64,000 bases of DNA from Medicago truncatula. Lineage: Eukaryota > Streptophyta > Magnoliopsida > Fabales > Fabaceae. Each line of letters opens with the position of its first letter. The stretch's first letter is position 1. The stretch is from assembly GCF_003473485.1 (NCBI RefSeq), contig NC_053044.1, forward strand, positions 37,514,091 through 37,578,090, in the 5' to 3' direction. The notes beneath the pieces were generated by a model. The model had not been told where the DNA came from. It saw only the letters and a list, made by a program, of their open reading frames with translations, and ran no database searches. The translations under genes and the position numbers were made by a program. This document shows positions 12,506 through 24,400 of the stretch, piece by piece.

Positions 12506-14702
12506 GTTATTCTTCCCTGAAGATTTTCCCGTCAATCCTCTGCTCTAGATTCCCTTGCTGAATGGGTTAGGATTTGAAATGATGTTTCTTCTAAGTTATA
12601 ACGCTGATGTTAGCATGGAAAAGTTTGAAATAATATTTCACTTGAGAATGCAATATTTGGGACTACTTTGACTGTGCTTGCTGTTTTTTACTTGAATAGT
12701 TCACAATTATACTTCCAGTGTAGACCTATTCAGATGAGAAATGGATATTTCAGAGTAGGGGTTCAAATAAAGTAGTAATATTTTCAAGCAGCATGTAATC
12801 CATAAATTGCAGGACGCTGCTGTTACTTGATGCTGCAGCTGTAACATATATAATCTGTGTGCAGATATGGAGTATTCATTCAGTTTAGGGGCCATTGGAT
12901 TTGCCTACAATTAAAGCAAATATGGAATAGATGAAAAATGAGGGATCAGTGGATTGAAGGGGATGCTTAAACTTTGTTTCAGGTTTCAGCAATAGTTGCC
13001 ATTCATACATCATGTTTGGATGATAGATTATAAATTTTAAGTTCATGGCACAATCCATTTGAAGAGTATATTTTACTTTATTATCACTGAACAACGTTTT
13101 TTTATTTGTTCAAATACATTTGAGAGGTGCTAGCGACACACGCGTGTATAGCTATGCCACGTAACCCTTTTTGGTAACAAATAAACAGGCGACGGTATAT
13201 GTTTCCTCCACGCACTTATCCTCTCTCGAAACACATTGAAATCTCTATCAAAACAAAAATTGAAATCACCTGCAATCACATCCCTCCCTCAGCCTTGTTC
13301 ACCGCTGGTCACAACCAAGCTCTCCCCCCACTCCTGTAAGCCACCACATCACCTGACCATTACATGACCCAAACTTTCCTGTACGTGAAGGTCTACACAT
13401 CTATTAAGATTTATCCAATATAACAGCCCTTAGAAGTTAGATAACAAATTAGAACTTGATCTAGCAATGCTGCCAAATATTAACAACACACAAAATTCCA
13501 CTTACCACACACACACACACCATCGTTTTGCAAGAATCAAAGCCCTAATCTCGACCAAGGAAAATGAAGGAACCAGTTTCAGGAAACTTAATTTTCTGTA
13601 AATGTCCTTAAAATATGGTGTTTTTTGTTGTTGTTGTTGTTTTTTTTTTTAAAGGCACCCTCAAAATATGTACTGGTTGATACAGTTATTAAAGGAATGG
13701 GGAATTACATTGCAAGAGTTGCTAGAATTGTATCCAGTATGAACTTCTGGATCGCTTACAGGCTTAAGAAAAAGATGTTCAGCTTTTAGAGTTTCATACA
13801 TGTGAATGTCTGAAGAGGCGGGATATTAAAAATGTGTGCATTTAGACTTTTTAGTCATTAATTCTTTTTTTTATTAAATTTTTAGTCATTTATTTAACAC
13901 TAATGATGAAGATGATTCAAACATTTTATTATTAAAAAAATAAAAATATTCATGTATGTTATACTACTCACATAACTCTATTAGGTGAGTTAATTCTCGA
14001 ATGTTATACTACTCGCATAACTCTATTAGGTGAGTTAATTGGTTTTCTTCCTTTTCATATAGCTAATGAAGAAACCCACACACACTAAATATAAAGAAGA
14101 GAGATATTGTATATTCAAACTCGCACTCCAACATATTAAATGTTTATGCAATCTTTTTACCATATGAATTATACCTGCCAAACAAGTTAGTCAGTTGTTC
14201 TTTTCAAAAACAACAAAAAAACAATCAACTTTATAATTTAAAATATATAAAAAAAGTAATGAGCGCAAAAAGATTTCTTAGCCAATTTAATCCTTGTTGT
14301 TATGTGCTTTTATATAAATTTTTGCTATTGTATTTTTTTCCTATGAATTTGACATTTTTTTAACAAACATATATTCAATCTCCATTTCATTGTGTAACCG
14401 AAATATAAAAAAAATATAAAAAAATCCATTTCATTGGTAACTTTTTCAACGCTAACAATAGCATTAGCCAAAAATTGAGAAACACAAAAGTGAACAAACT
14501 AACAACGGAGGAACAAGTATTTTCAATATTTTGCCAGTTATCATTGTAGAATAAAGAGGACCACAAAGTTTAACTTTCCCAAAATTTGGCATCTCAAACA
14601 CCTGCAGGAAAAAAAATCAAACCAAGTTAAAATACAGACAGCTTCATAAAGTCTTAAGATTCTGTTAATGAATTGTCTAGGAACATTACCTTCTGGTTGC
14701 CT
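12506..14702. other. Convergent intergenic region, no gene seen
   Basis: Contains the 3' ends of the aminopeptidase (+) and BCCIP (-) genes. Notable items are a short (CA)n run near 13508, a (GTT)n/T tract near 13625-13650, and a 45-bp tandem duplication at 13956-14040. No open frame has coding character. Confidence 0.5.
13956..14040. repeat. 45-bp tandem duplication
   Basis: Two copies start with ATGTTATACTACTC at 13956 and 14001. Each contains ATAACTCTATTAGGTGAGTT. They differ at one base in the shared part (CACATAA versus CGCATAA). Period 45 bp. Confidence 0.8.
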
Positions 14703-17700
14703 TCAGCCTTCATTTATTAAAGATGTTAATTGTTGACGAAATGTTGGAATTTTGTCTGCCTCAACAGTCATGATTAATCCCATTGACCTGTAATTCTTCA
14801 GCTGTAACAAAAAAAAAAACTGTATAGTTCAGAATAATTGATGATGAGATTACAACACCATTCTACATTCTACAAATCAAATAATATAGCTGAAATAGAT
14901 TTCTTTGCCTTCCATATTAATAATTTTAAATTTCTAAGTCCTGTTCCTATCTCTTTTTGTAGGTTAAAGCACTGCACTTCAAATTGAAAAACCAGAGAAA
15001 ATACAAGAGCCGGAGTTCATATCTAATATTTAATGGAACCGACTCTTTCATATTTGTTCATTAAAACTGAAATCAACCAAATTAACGGTAACAAACCCTG
15101 AAGTGATTCTAAGGCAGTGGAGAGATATGAGCTAATCAAACATGTCCCATGGTACTAAAAATATAACTTTATTCAGTGACGGAGTCTGTATCGGAGGTGG
15201 AGTCGGAGGAGGCTCCATGGATTAAAGGCTAATAACATGAAAAATTCTAAGAATGATTCATAACTAACTTTGTGGTTTGTGAATATTCTGTTTTCACGGA
15301 TTCTCGATGGAGATGATTACATCTTTATAAAAAGCTGCTAATCCTGCATCATGTGCAGGTTATCAGTAATCGTTTCTAATCATGTGCACAGGTTAGTTTA
15401 AGTTTTAACTAACCTACAGCTGTCACTAACAGCTAGTACTTAACCGACGTATAACTACTGCGTAGTTAACCTATTAACACTTTTCTTATAAGTTATAACA
15501 ACCAAAGTAAAACAGACAATCATTCAACAGACAAATTTAATAAAATTTGTTGAGAAGAAACTAAAATTTATTAAAGCTGTCAATTTGTAGAAAAGAAAAC
15601 TTATTAAAAATTTATACACTAAATTCCATTTATATAAACACTGCAACCCACAAATAGATCACAAGGCAAAGATCAGAAGAAGTAAACAAATATAGTGCTT
15701 ATTTATTTCTCAAACCAACGGAGGTCTATCTATGTATTTCAACAAGTTACTTCCATAAATTAACTAAAAAAGAGTAACTTTCAGCAGGTTAATAGAAACA
15801 TCATGATAATGGTCTTTTGAGATGTAAGAATCATATAACTTGCCTCATGAGGTGCAGGCTGCTGAGTGCGTAGAGGAAAACAGAAGGACCACGAACTTAA
15901 CTGGAAATTATTTTGGACAATAATCAGTACTCAGATACAAAATAGTTCAAAATGATGGCACCAGGATACTAACGATACCTCGTGAAAAATTTCATCCTCT
16001 GGCTTTACGTATACTATTTCCTCTTCTCTATCATCGCTCCGTTTTCTTTTCTGTTGCTCTGCATTCTTGTGCTATATTTGTACAACCAGAAATGAAATAA
16101 AACATTACAAAACAAGTGGAGCAGAAGAAAATGATGTTAACCATAAAAGCTCAAAATAGCAATAAGAGGACAATAAATAGGAAGGAGATACTGCAAAAGA
16201 ATAATACCTTGTAAATTTTACTAAGTATTATATAATGCTTAAACTGGAAGGAATTCCGGAGGTCCTCTGTTGGCTGTTAAGTGCGCAACATAACAACATA
16301 AGTTTCAAAGTGAAAATTAGTCCACCAGCTGTCAAACAGAAAAACATTTTAACACCCTCACCCATCTGATGCTATCGATGTCTCACCTCATCTTCTGTGG
16401 CCCATGACACTTCATTAAAAAGAGAATCATAAAGATGTGGTAAAAGTTGGGGAGGAAGGTTCACCACACGTTGTGATACCAGAAGACCTACATTATGTGC
16501 TCGTTCCCCCAAAAGTAATCTCAACTGATCACCAACGCCCTTCTCTTGGCTTGCTTTAAGGAGGAGAAATTCCTTGAGTTTCATAATACATCTTTGCTCC
16601 TAGAAAAATTATTAGGCTCAATTTAGATTAGCGGAGTTTCTCAAATAAAAGATGTATTTGGATCCAAACTTACAAATAAAATATAACTTTATAAATTTAA
16701 ATGTGTTAATAGATAAGTTAGATGACAGAGCTTCTAAAAAAGTGAGGGGTAGATGTTAATTTTAGCTTATGAATGAACTAGTTCTTAGTTAAGTTCTTAT
16801 GACTGTTGAGATGTTAAACCAGTCAGTCATAAACAAAATTTTGAAATTACTGCGAGCCACCATTCAATGAACCAAAAACATTAAAGAAACATTGGAGATT
16901 GAAATAAGCATGAAATGATTAAGATTCAATTTCCACACAAATTCCTTTTTTCTTGATTACCAAACTACACATATGATTACTATTTTGGTGAGGAAACTTT
17001 CTGCAACAAATGGCTAACTAGTAAAAAAGCACAACGGTAAAATGGATATAAAAACTGAACAATTTTTTCCGAAAGAAAAAATCAATTTTCTTTGTATTTA
17101 AAATGAGATACCCACCAAAGATAAAGAGGAATAAACAAATAAGAAGAAAAGTAAGTCAAGGTGATCACACAGTAAACGCGACAATTATATATTACATTCA
17201 AGGCACCAAAAAAGTAAAGGAAAAAGAGGCAAAAACATCATATGTGATACCATGTGACTTACCCTATACCTCCATAAATTAAGAGCGGTAGCAAGAGCGA
17301 AAACTCCTTCGTCCTCATCATCCTCTACCTTCACAACAGTCCCTACAGTAGTCTGTTCCAAAATCAAGTCTGCAAAGCCACTCAAATCCCATTCTTCGAC
17401 ATCAAGGTAAGTTTGCAGCAAGGTCTTAACTCCATGGAAATCGTTGGGTTTAGGATCAAAAAAGGCAAAATCTGCTTGGACAACTCCCTTGAACAACAGA
17501 GACATTATATCAATCAATTTTGCTTGTTCAACGATACGATCTTGAAATTTAAACTTTTCAAATTATAATAACAAGCAATCACGGAAATTAAATTATAGCA
17601 TAAGAGGTTTTACATCAAACTCCCCATCAGATGACTCGGACCCTTCTGGTCTCTCTTCCAAAGTGTGCTTGCTGGAGCCATTGCCTAAGAAGTGGGTCAG

Positions 17701-17947
17701 AAATAGGCATGCAAAGTGTAAATCATAAAAGGCACTTAAAAACATGAGTTCATCAACATTTAAATTATAAAAGGGAAAAAGGTGTCTTACTAGTAGAGGA
17801 ACGGGTGGGTTTCTCAGAGGATTCAATGGATTTGGAACGACGGTTTGGCTTAGAAACGGAGGCCATACGAGCAAGAGCGCGGGCAAAAGGGGAGAATGTA
17901 ACGGGCCAAGATTTGGGTCGTTGCTTCCTTCTTGGCTTTCGAGGCAT
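14703..17947 (-). CDS. BCCIP: BCCIP/BCP1 homologue (BRCA2- and CDKN1A-interacting protein family)
   Basis: Spliced CDS complement(join(14703..14801, 15844..15900, 15979..16071, 16208..16273, 16387..16599, 17263..17487, 17614..17684, 17791..17947)), 326 aa, matching the plant family length. The N terminus is basic (MPRKPRRKQRPKSW) and nuclear-like. The conserved core runs from GVVQADFAFFDPKPNDFHGV (about residue 77) through EQTTVGTVVKVEDDEDEGVF and LLVSQRVVNLPPQLLPHLYD to a lysine/arginine-rich loop (QKRKRSDD) and the C terminus RSMGLIMTVEADKIPTFRQQ. In other eukaryotes the family acts in DNA repair, cell-cycle control and ribosome or nuclear export; the plant role is inferred. The last intron (14802..15843) has a GC donor (GAG|GCAAGT). 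A 5'UTR intron is likely from 18858 to 17958. A MULE is inserted at the 5' end. Confidence 0.93.
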
Positions 17948-17956
17948 TTCGAAAAC

Positions 17957-19000
17957 ACTGAAAAGCTGTATTCTTAAGCACTAAGAAAATATTTTGGCCT
18001 AATACTTGCCGCAGGTTTTTTTATGTCTTTCGTAACTGATTGACCTGTTTTTTAAAAAAGTAATTGAGGAAGGGGAAATTTATATTTATTAAGGTGACAC
18101 TATTGACTATTTTACAATCGGCCCGAGTAGATTTGAACTTCGTAAGGTTAAGCCCTAAAACAAGTAACCACTAAACTTGCACCTATGCTATTTCACACAA
18201 AAGCTTTTAAATACGACATTGGGACCGTCTCATAGGTCAATAGGCTAAGGGGTAAGGGACTTAAAACAACACTACAAATTTTGATTAACACAGGATATGT
18301 TAAATAATAATAGAATAATTTTCCTTCTTAAAAAAGCTGCAAATGCAAAATAATAGGTTTGTGTCACTGCTGCTAGGGTACCGCAGATAAAATCAATAAG
18401 GAAATATAAATATAATCAATAGACACGTTTAAAAATTATGAAAATATTGTCAACCATTGTAGCACGGACACTTGATATCGAAATGACAATGACACTTGTG
18501 GTTACATTCAATTATGTAATTTTCGTAAATTACTGTTAGTGCCAGTGGAGTCGATGCTTCACGGCTGTCCACGTTAGGGAACATATTAAGTGATGGAAAT
18601 CCCTAATGTTTATTTCATCCCTAACTTTACCATTTAGTTTGATAATAAATTGATCATAACTAACAACTTAACAACTCTTAAACCATCCAGATTTCCAACT
18701 TTACCAATAACTTTACATGAAGGTATAGTGCATTTTGAAACTAGTATGTATGTTATTAGGTAGAATCAGTTGAGTTTGCAGAACCAGTGAGTGACTCAGT
18801 CAGGAGCACCGTGAAAGTTAGATTATGATAAACGGAGAAAACAGATGAAAGGAAATACCTGCGGTGAGGTGGACGAACGACGGTTTCGTGACGGCGGGAC
18901 TGACTGTGAGGGTTCTCTTTGGTGTGCAAAAATCAGAGTTTCGTGAAAGAAGTTTTGAATAGTCTTTTGGGGAAGTATCGTTCTGCTAGCTGCACCCCCA
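17957..19000 (-). promoter_or_regulatory. 5'UTR exon and leader intron of the BCCIP gene
   Basis: On the minus strand a GC-richer non-coding stretch from about 19000 to 18859 ends in a donor (CACCGCAG|GTATTT). An acceptor (GCTTTTCAG|TGTTTTCGAA) lies just before the ATG at 17947. This predicts a 901-nt leader intron (17958..18858). A decayed SINE-like stretch lies at 18115-18200. The leader stops at the 9-bp target duplication of the MULE (19001-19009), so the original promoter is probably beyond 25160. Confidence 0.6.
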
Positions 19001-19009
19001 TCAAATTTG
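19001..19009. repeat. Left target site duplication of MULE 1
   Basis: TCAAATTTG, identical to 25152-25160. A 9-bp duplication is typical of Mutator-like elements. Confidence 0.9.
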
Positions 19010-19080
19010 GAGAATTGCTGTTCCCACATATAGTATGGCTGTGCCACACGAGTAAAATACCAAAATGCCCTTCGGCAGTT
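19010..19080 (+). repeat. Left terminal inverted repeat of MULE 1
   Basis: Pairs with 25081-25151. One mismatch lies in the first 61 bp (ATAGTATGG versus ATAGTTTGG), then another at 19071. Confidence 0.9.
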
Positions 19081-19125
19081 AACTGCCGAAGTTTTGAGTG
19101 AACCGGCGGCAGCAAACTACCGAGG
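19071..19125. promoter_or_regulatory. Palindrome cluster A (upstream of the PMD gene)
   Basis: Contains the perfect 20-bp palindrome TTCGGCAGTTAACTGCCGAA (19071-19090) and a diverged unit GGCAGCAAACTACCGAGG. It lies directly inside the TIR and upstream of the PMD leader exon. Confidence 0.8.
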
Positions 19126-19255
19126 AAAACTGATCATAACCAGAACGCAGAAACTCAGTTTTCTTCATTCTTCTTCAAACTTCTTCCAAACCATCCAACT
19201 TCTCCAAATTCGTTTTTTCAGCAAAATCAAGTGCATCATCTTCATTTAAACACAA

Positions 19256-19898
19256 GTAAGTATATTGACTCATTTTTAATCATAATGTTAGTTTGGGTAG
19301 GTATTTTTTTTTAAAAAATGGTAGTTTTCATGTGGTTAGGGTTAATGTATGAATTGAATTTTTGATGAGTGCATGTAGTTTATAATTGAATGTAGTTGGT
19401 TTAATTGATGATTGAATGATGTTAGGGTATAATGTGGTTTTGATTGGTGGCAAAATAACACATTTTGAGTATTTTGATACTTTGCACACAAAGTGTTTGA
19501 TAAAATGTGTCAATGACAATTTTATTGATTATTTAGTTAGTTTAGGTATTGGATACGATCTTGATTGTAATTCGAAAACGTGTATGTTGAATTAAGTTGA
19601 ATGCATATTGAAAAAGTGTATATTGAATTAGGTTGAATGTGTATATTGAATTATGTTTAGTGTAGGTTGAATGTGTATGATAATGCATTTGATTTTTTGC
19701 GTTTGAATGTTAATGATAATGTGTATGATAATGTTTAGGTTCAATCAATGTCTTTATTTTGGTAAAGTGGTTTAATGTGAAAGCGGTTATGTTTAGGTTA
19801 TGTTTAGGTTGAATGTGAAAGTGTAGGTTTTGTTTAGGTTTACTGTTTGTTGATAAAGTGGTTGAATGATATTAATTTTTATTTTTTATTTTTTGTAG
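19256..19898 (+). other. Predicted 5'UTR intron of the PMD gene
   Basis: Donor ACAA|GTAAGTATA and acceptor TTTTTTGTAG|AT, two bases before the ATG. The intron is filled with a degenerate tandem array of TTGAATGTGTA- and GTTTAGGTTGAAT-like units (about 19560-19850). Confidence 0.6.
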
Positions 19899-19900
19899 AT

Positions 19901-22360
19901 ATGGCCGATCAGGACCCCATTAATCCATCGAGGATGATTGGTGGTAGGCGTGCCATGACTCAGAGCCACCGCAGGGAGAGACAGAGTGCCCACATCCCAA
20001 AGAGGGGTAGAGGTCGGAGGGGAGATGGCTCAGGAAGCTCTCAGGCTACACAGCCTGAGGAGTCACAGGTTGTTGACCCGTCACAGCCTGTTGACCAGAC
20101 TGCGGTGGAGTACCTGAACTATCAGGATCAGGTACATCATGATGTGACGGACGGTGGATATGACCAGGATCATATACCACATGAGCAGGATGCAGGAGAC
20201 GAGGATGACATTGCAGCAGCTGCTGCACCGGAGGTGTTACCTACGGACCCTCCCTTTCCTGGTGGATCGGCTGACTTGTCCTTGCTCCACTCTTATGCCG
20301 GTCATGTGGCGTTGTCACTCTGGTATAATTCAAATAATGTAAGTGTATTTTTTTTAATTGTTTTTTCTTTATGTTAAAATATTTTCTTTAATTTAAATGT
20401 GTGTTTGTTTAATTATTATATCCACTTTTATATGTGTTTTTTTTAATTGGTTTTTCTTTATGTTAAAATATTTTCTTTAAATGTGTGTTTGTTTTTATTA
20501 TTATATCCACCTCTATATGTGTTTTTTTTAATTCTTTTTCTTTATGTTTAATTATTTTCTTTAAATGTGTGTTTATTTTAATTATTATATACACTGTTAT
20601 ATGTTTATTTTTTTAATTCTATTTTTTATGTTTAATTGTTTTGTTTATATGTGTTTTTAATTATTATATACACTGTTATACATTGTTATGTGTTTTTATG
20701 TTTAATTATTATATCCATATTTTTTTTTCTATTATTTCAGGTTCGTAAGACCCGCGTGCTTAAACCGATTAATCATGGGGCGAAGATTCTCACTCTCGGA
20801 CGCCCTAACGGGAATGAGAATTGGTTTTGGGATGCGCTTCAGCAGAGCGGGCTACATGACTTGGTCTACTTGGGGTACTCCACCGTGCCTCATGCCCTGC
20901 TGCTTACTTTATGCGAGAGGTGGCATCCGGAGACCAGCACCTTCCACATGCCGATGGGGGAGATGACTGTGACATTGGATGATGTCGCATGTCTCATGCA
21001 TCTTCCTATTGAGGGGCGGATGTTGGCCCATGGGAAGAAGATGCCCAAGCATGAGGGAGCGGCACTGCTGATGACGTATCTTGGTGTGGCCCAGCATGAG
21101 GCTGAGAAGATCTGCAACCAGGAGTACGGTGGGTACATTAGCTACCCCAGGCTGAGGGACTTCTATACCTCGTACCTTGGTAGGGCCAACGTATTGGCGG
21201 GTACGGAGGATCCTGAGGAGGTTGAGGAGCTGGAGAGGGTCAGGACGTACTGCGTCCGGTGTTACCTTCTGTACTTGGTTGGATGCTTGTTGTTTGGCGA
21301 TAGAAGCAACAAGCGCATCGAGCTGATATATTTGACGACCATGGCGGACGGCTACGCAGGGATGCGTAATTATTCCTGGGGAGCTATGACCCTCGCCTAC
21401 CTATACGGCGAGTTGGCGGATGCATGTAGGCCTGGACACAGAGCGCTTGGGGGGAGCGTGACACTGCTCACTGTAAGAAAACTGAAATTTTATATTTATG
21501 TTAACTTTATTTTTTTGTGAACTTTTAATTTTTTGTTATATTTTTCCGTGCGTAATAATTTATAAATGTTATTTGTTTGGTTTGTGCAGGCATGGTTTTT
21601 GGCGCATTTTCCAGGGTTTTTCAGTGTTGATCTCAACACTGACTACCTGGAAAACTATCCGGTTGCAGCGAGGTGGAAGCTCCAGAAGGGTCATGGGGAG
21701 GGGATCACGTATCGGTCACTGCTCGATCGTATACAGTTAGATGATGTATGTTGGAGACCGTACGAGGAGCACATAGAGATCCAGGACTTCGAGGAGGTTT
21801 TCTGGTATTCTGGATGGATTATGTGCGGCGTCCATAGGGTGTACCGTCACTTGCCCGAGAGGGTTTTGAGGCAGTACGGATACGTGCAGACCATCCCCAG
21901 ACATCCGACTGATGTTAGGGACCTCCCCCCGCCTTCCATTGTGCAGATGTTCATCGATTTTCGCACTCACACGCTTAAGGCGGTAGCTTGGGGTGAGCAG
22001 GCAGGAGAGGATACATGGCGGGTGGCGGATGGCTATGTCCTGTGGTACACTAGGGTGTCTCACCCTCAGATCTTGCCACCTATTCCAGGAGATCTTCCGA
22101 GGCCTGCAAATGAAGAGCAGATCATTGCAGAGCAGTGGCAGCGGTATGAGGCGAGAAGCTCGCCTGACACCTATGACATGGTTAGTGGCGCTGTTGCCTA
22201 CGCTGATGCGCAGTTAGGCCAGGAGGAGGTCATGAGCATGACCCCTCAGCAGTGGTATGAGGCCATGACCCATATGAGGGAGCAGATCGCGCCGATTTTG
22301 ACCAGGAGGAGAGCCCAGAGGCCGAGGAGGAGGCACCATCATCAGGATCAGGACCAGTAG
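19901..22360 (+). CDS. Plant mobile domain (PMD) protein, 'phosphatase 7 long form'/MAIN-like family
   Basis: Spliced CDS join(19901..20338, 20741..21472, 21590..22360), 646 aa, complete and without defects. The N-terminal 145 residues are low-complexity: basic RGRGRRG near residue 45, then acidic and Gln/Asp-rich. The PMD follows, with its hallmark ENWFWDALQQSGL, LLTLCERWHPETSTFHMP and GEMTVTLDDVACLMHLP in exon 2, and GVHRVYRHLPERVLRQYGYVQ in exon 3. The C terminus is a coiled, arginine-rich tail. PMD proteins are found both as host genes (MAIN/MAIL1, needed for genome stability and silencing) and inside MULEs and Ty3 elements. The intact frame inside a transposon implies recent selection or recent insertion. 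It is not a phosphatase; that name comes from fused annotations. Confidence 0.9.
20344..20735 (+). repeat. About 85-bp tandem repeat filling intron 1 of the PMD gene
   Basis: Roughly four and a half units of the form TGTGTTTTTTTTAATT...TTTATGTT...ATTTTCTTTAAATGTGTGTTT...ATTATATCCAC. Units become more diverged and shorter toward the 3' end. The array occupies nearly the whole intron and ends at the polypyrimidine tract. Confidence 0.75.
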
Positions 22361-22701
22361 TACTATTTTCCTTTTTTAGGATTTATTTTTTAGTTTTAGT
22401 CTTTTGATGACATTGAGTTATGTATATATGTATATTTGTATATTTGTATATTTCTACTTTGATGACATTATTTTTAATTTCATGGGTTTTTTTTACTTTG
22501 TTTAATGTGCAAATATAGGTTGCTTTATGAACATAAAACATAAAAATAAGTTGAGAGTAGGAAAAATAGGGACGAGAGAGAACTTGAAAGAACTTGACAG
22601 AATATAATATAAGTGTCCCGTTGATTTGCTCGCAATTCGTGAAAGAAGAATTGGCGAAGATTTGAGAGAACTTGAGAACTTTGTGAAGTATGTTCAGTTT
22701 T

Positions 22702-22822
22702 CCTCGGCAGGTAACTACCGAGGTTTTCTACGACAGTTTTCTTCGGCAGTTAACTGCCGAAATTTGCTCAAATCCGGCTGCAGTTAACTGCCGAGGAAAA
22801 CCTCGGTAGTTAACTGCCGAGG
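22702..22822. promoter_or_regulatory. Palindrome cluster B (upstream of the second MULE gene)
   Basis: Four GTTAAC- or GTAAC-centred units in 121 bp, including CTTCGGCAGTTAACTGCCGA at 22741-22760, GCAGTTAACTGCCGAGG near 22780 and CTCGGTAGTTAACTGCCGAG near 22802. It lies between the stop of the PMD gene and the leader of the next gene. Confidence 0.8.
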
Positions 22823-23256
22823 AACTTCTGCACTACAAAATCTGGCAGAATCTCCTCTCATCCATTATTGATCTTATCTTCCAAAATTTCTTCAAATGTC
22901 TCTCAAATTCTCTCTAACAAACACAACCAAATCCAACAAACTTTATTCAACAAAATCACAAGTAAGTAATTATAATGCTATTAACTTACATTTTAGTTGT
23001 TATAAATGTTATTATTTTTTAGTTTTTGAGTACATTTATTATTTTTTAGTAGATTTACATGTTATAATTAAATTTTAGGGTATATGTTAGTTGATTAATG
23101 TTGTTAAAATATTTGCATGATGTTTATGTTATATGATATAAATTTTTTTATTTTAGTAAGAGTATATGATTTATAATTTTAGGGTTATTTTTATGAATTT
23201 TAGAGTGTATGTATAATGTGTTTTTGATTGATTGTTTTTAGTTTCTTATTGTGTAG

Positions 23257-23614
23257 ATTTAAAACAACGGCGGGGTGGATCGACGTTCATGCGCAATTCA
23301 ACGGCGGAGAACCTCAGAGGTTGAAGGTTCGGTGCCTTGGTGTAACATTAAGAGGTCTCAAGGATACACTGACTGAATTCAACCAAGGAGTCAACCCCAG
23401 AGACACAAGGATGGTGGAACACATTTGGTATAAACGTTCAACACTCGACGAGGGGAGAGTATCATTCAGTTGGGTGGAATTAACGAACGACGAAAACGTG
23501 ACGACCATGTTTTGGGAGCACAGCATGTTCCAGTGGATCGATATGCGGGTGAAGTTGCTTAGATCAACTGAAGATATCATCAAAAGTTTGATTCCGCCAC
23601 AAGATCGTCATTAG
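23257..23614 (+). CDS. Small conserved-looking MULE-borne protein, function unknown
   Basis: A 118-codon open exon starting after an acceptor (TTGTGTAG, 23256) and ending at 23614. A leader exon ends with donor CACAA|GTAAGTA at 22961. The frame reads GWIDVHAQFNGGEPQ, then RCLGVTLRGLKDTL, NPRDTRMVEHIWYK and ELTNDENVTTMFWEH. It looks like a compact alpha/beta domain. I do not recognise a named family; it resembles small proteins seen beside PMD genes in legume MULEs. No in-frame ATG precedes the conserved part: the exon begins ATTTAA, where the PMD gene and the third gene have ATATG after the acceptor. The start may have been lost, or translation may start at Met 23411. Confidence 0.55.
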
Positions 23615-23624
23615 TTAGGGTAAG

Positions 23625-23955
23625 GTGCATTCCAACTACAACAATTGTATTCCTTTGAATGAGGTAATTCAAACTTGTCAAACAACAGGACTCAAGCATT
23701 TCGCAAGCGCCTCATGTTTCTCCTTTGAAAATATTAAATTTTTGTTATGCTGGTTTAGATGAAGGTATTAAGTGTCAAGGATTGAACCTCAATTCGGTGG
23801 CACTTGAGTACCATCATCTAAAGCAAGCCTCACAAAAATTTATTATTTTCAAAGGGAAAACATGAGGTGTTTGGCGAAATGCTTGAGTCCTGTTGTTTTG
23901 CAGGTTTGAATTTATCCCATTCAAAGGTAACACAATTGTTGTGGTTGGAATGCAC
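23625..23955. ncRNA. Long hairpin 1 in MULE 1
   Basis: The arms, about 150 nt each (from GTGCATTCCAACTACAACAA at 23625 to TTGTGGTTGGAATGCAC ending 23955), are complementary along their length with scattered mismatches. The apex lies near 23780-23795. An RNA read through it would form a long near-perfect stem, a Dicer-like substrate. Transcription is not shown. Confidence 0.7.
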
Positions 23956-24190
23956 ATTCCAACTGCAACAATTGTCTTACCCTGGATGGGGCAATTCAAA
24001 CTTGTTAATCGGCAGGACTCCAGTATTCGATGAGCATCTTGGACAATGGTATTCAAGTGTCAAGGAATGCACCTCATTCTTTTGACACTTGAATACCATC
24101 GTTCAAGATGCTTATCGAATACTGGAGTCCTGCTGCTTAGCAAGTTTGAATTTGCCCCATTCAGTGGTAAGATGATTGTTGAAGCTGGAA
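23956..24190. ncRNA. Long hairpin 2 in MULE 1
   Basis: Arms of about 105 nt begin ATTCCAACTGCAACAATTG and end with GATTGTTGAAGCTGG. The apex is near 24065-24081 (TTCAAGTGTCAA / TTGACACTTGAA). Each arm is a diverged copy of the matching arm of hairpin 1, so the two hairpins arose by duplication. Confidence 0.7.
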
Positions 24191-24400
24191 GGTAAATTTC
24201 GGAATGTAATGTAAAATGCAATGTAATGTGATAACATATATTTTGTTTTGAATGGAACAATAATTATCTTATTTTGTTTTCAAATTTATTTATTCCAAAT
24301 ACAATTTTATTCTAAATACCATAATGTTAAACAAAATGTGTGCGACACAAAAATAAAACATAAAAAATCCAAAACAATTAGGCATTAAAAGCCATTACAT

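Noticed and set aside
16021..16560. Reading the BCCIP region as two genes because of separate frames
   Set aside because: All frames join by in-phase splice sites into one 326-aa protein of expected length.
18823..19047. Minus-strand 74-aa frame starting in the MULE TIR
   Set aside because: It runs through the 5'UTR exon and past its splice donor; there is no domain and the start lies in the transposon end.
22702..22822. CRISPR-like or bacterial repeat array
   Set aside because: The units are self-palindromic, irregularly spaced and inside a plant transposon; spacers of constant length are absent.
24060..24260. Short frames across the hairpins as coding genes
   Set aside because: They are mirrored on both strands because of the inverted repeats and have no ATG in good context or conserved domain.
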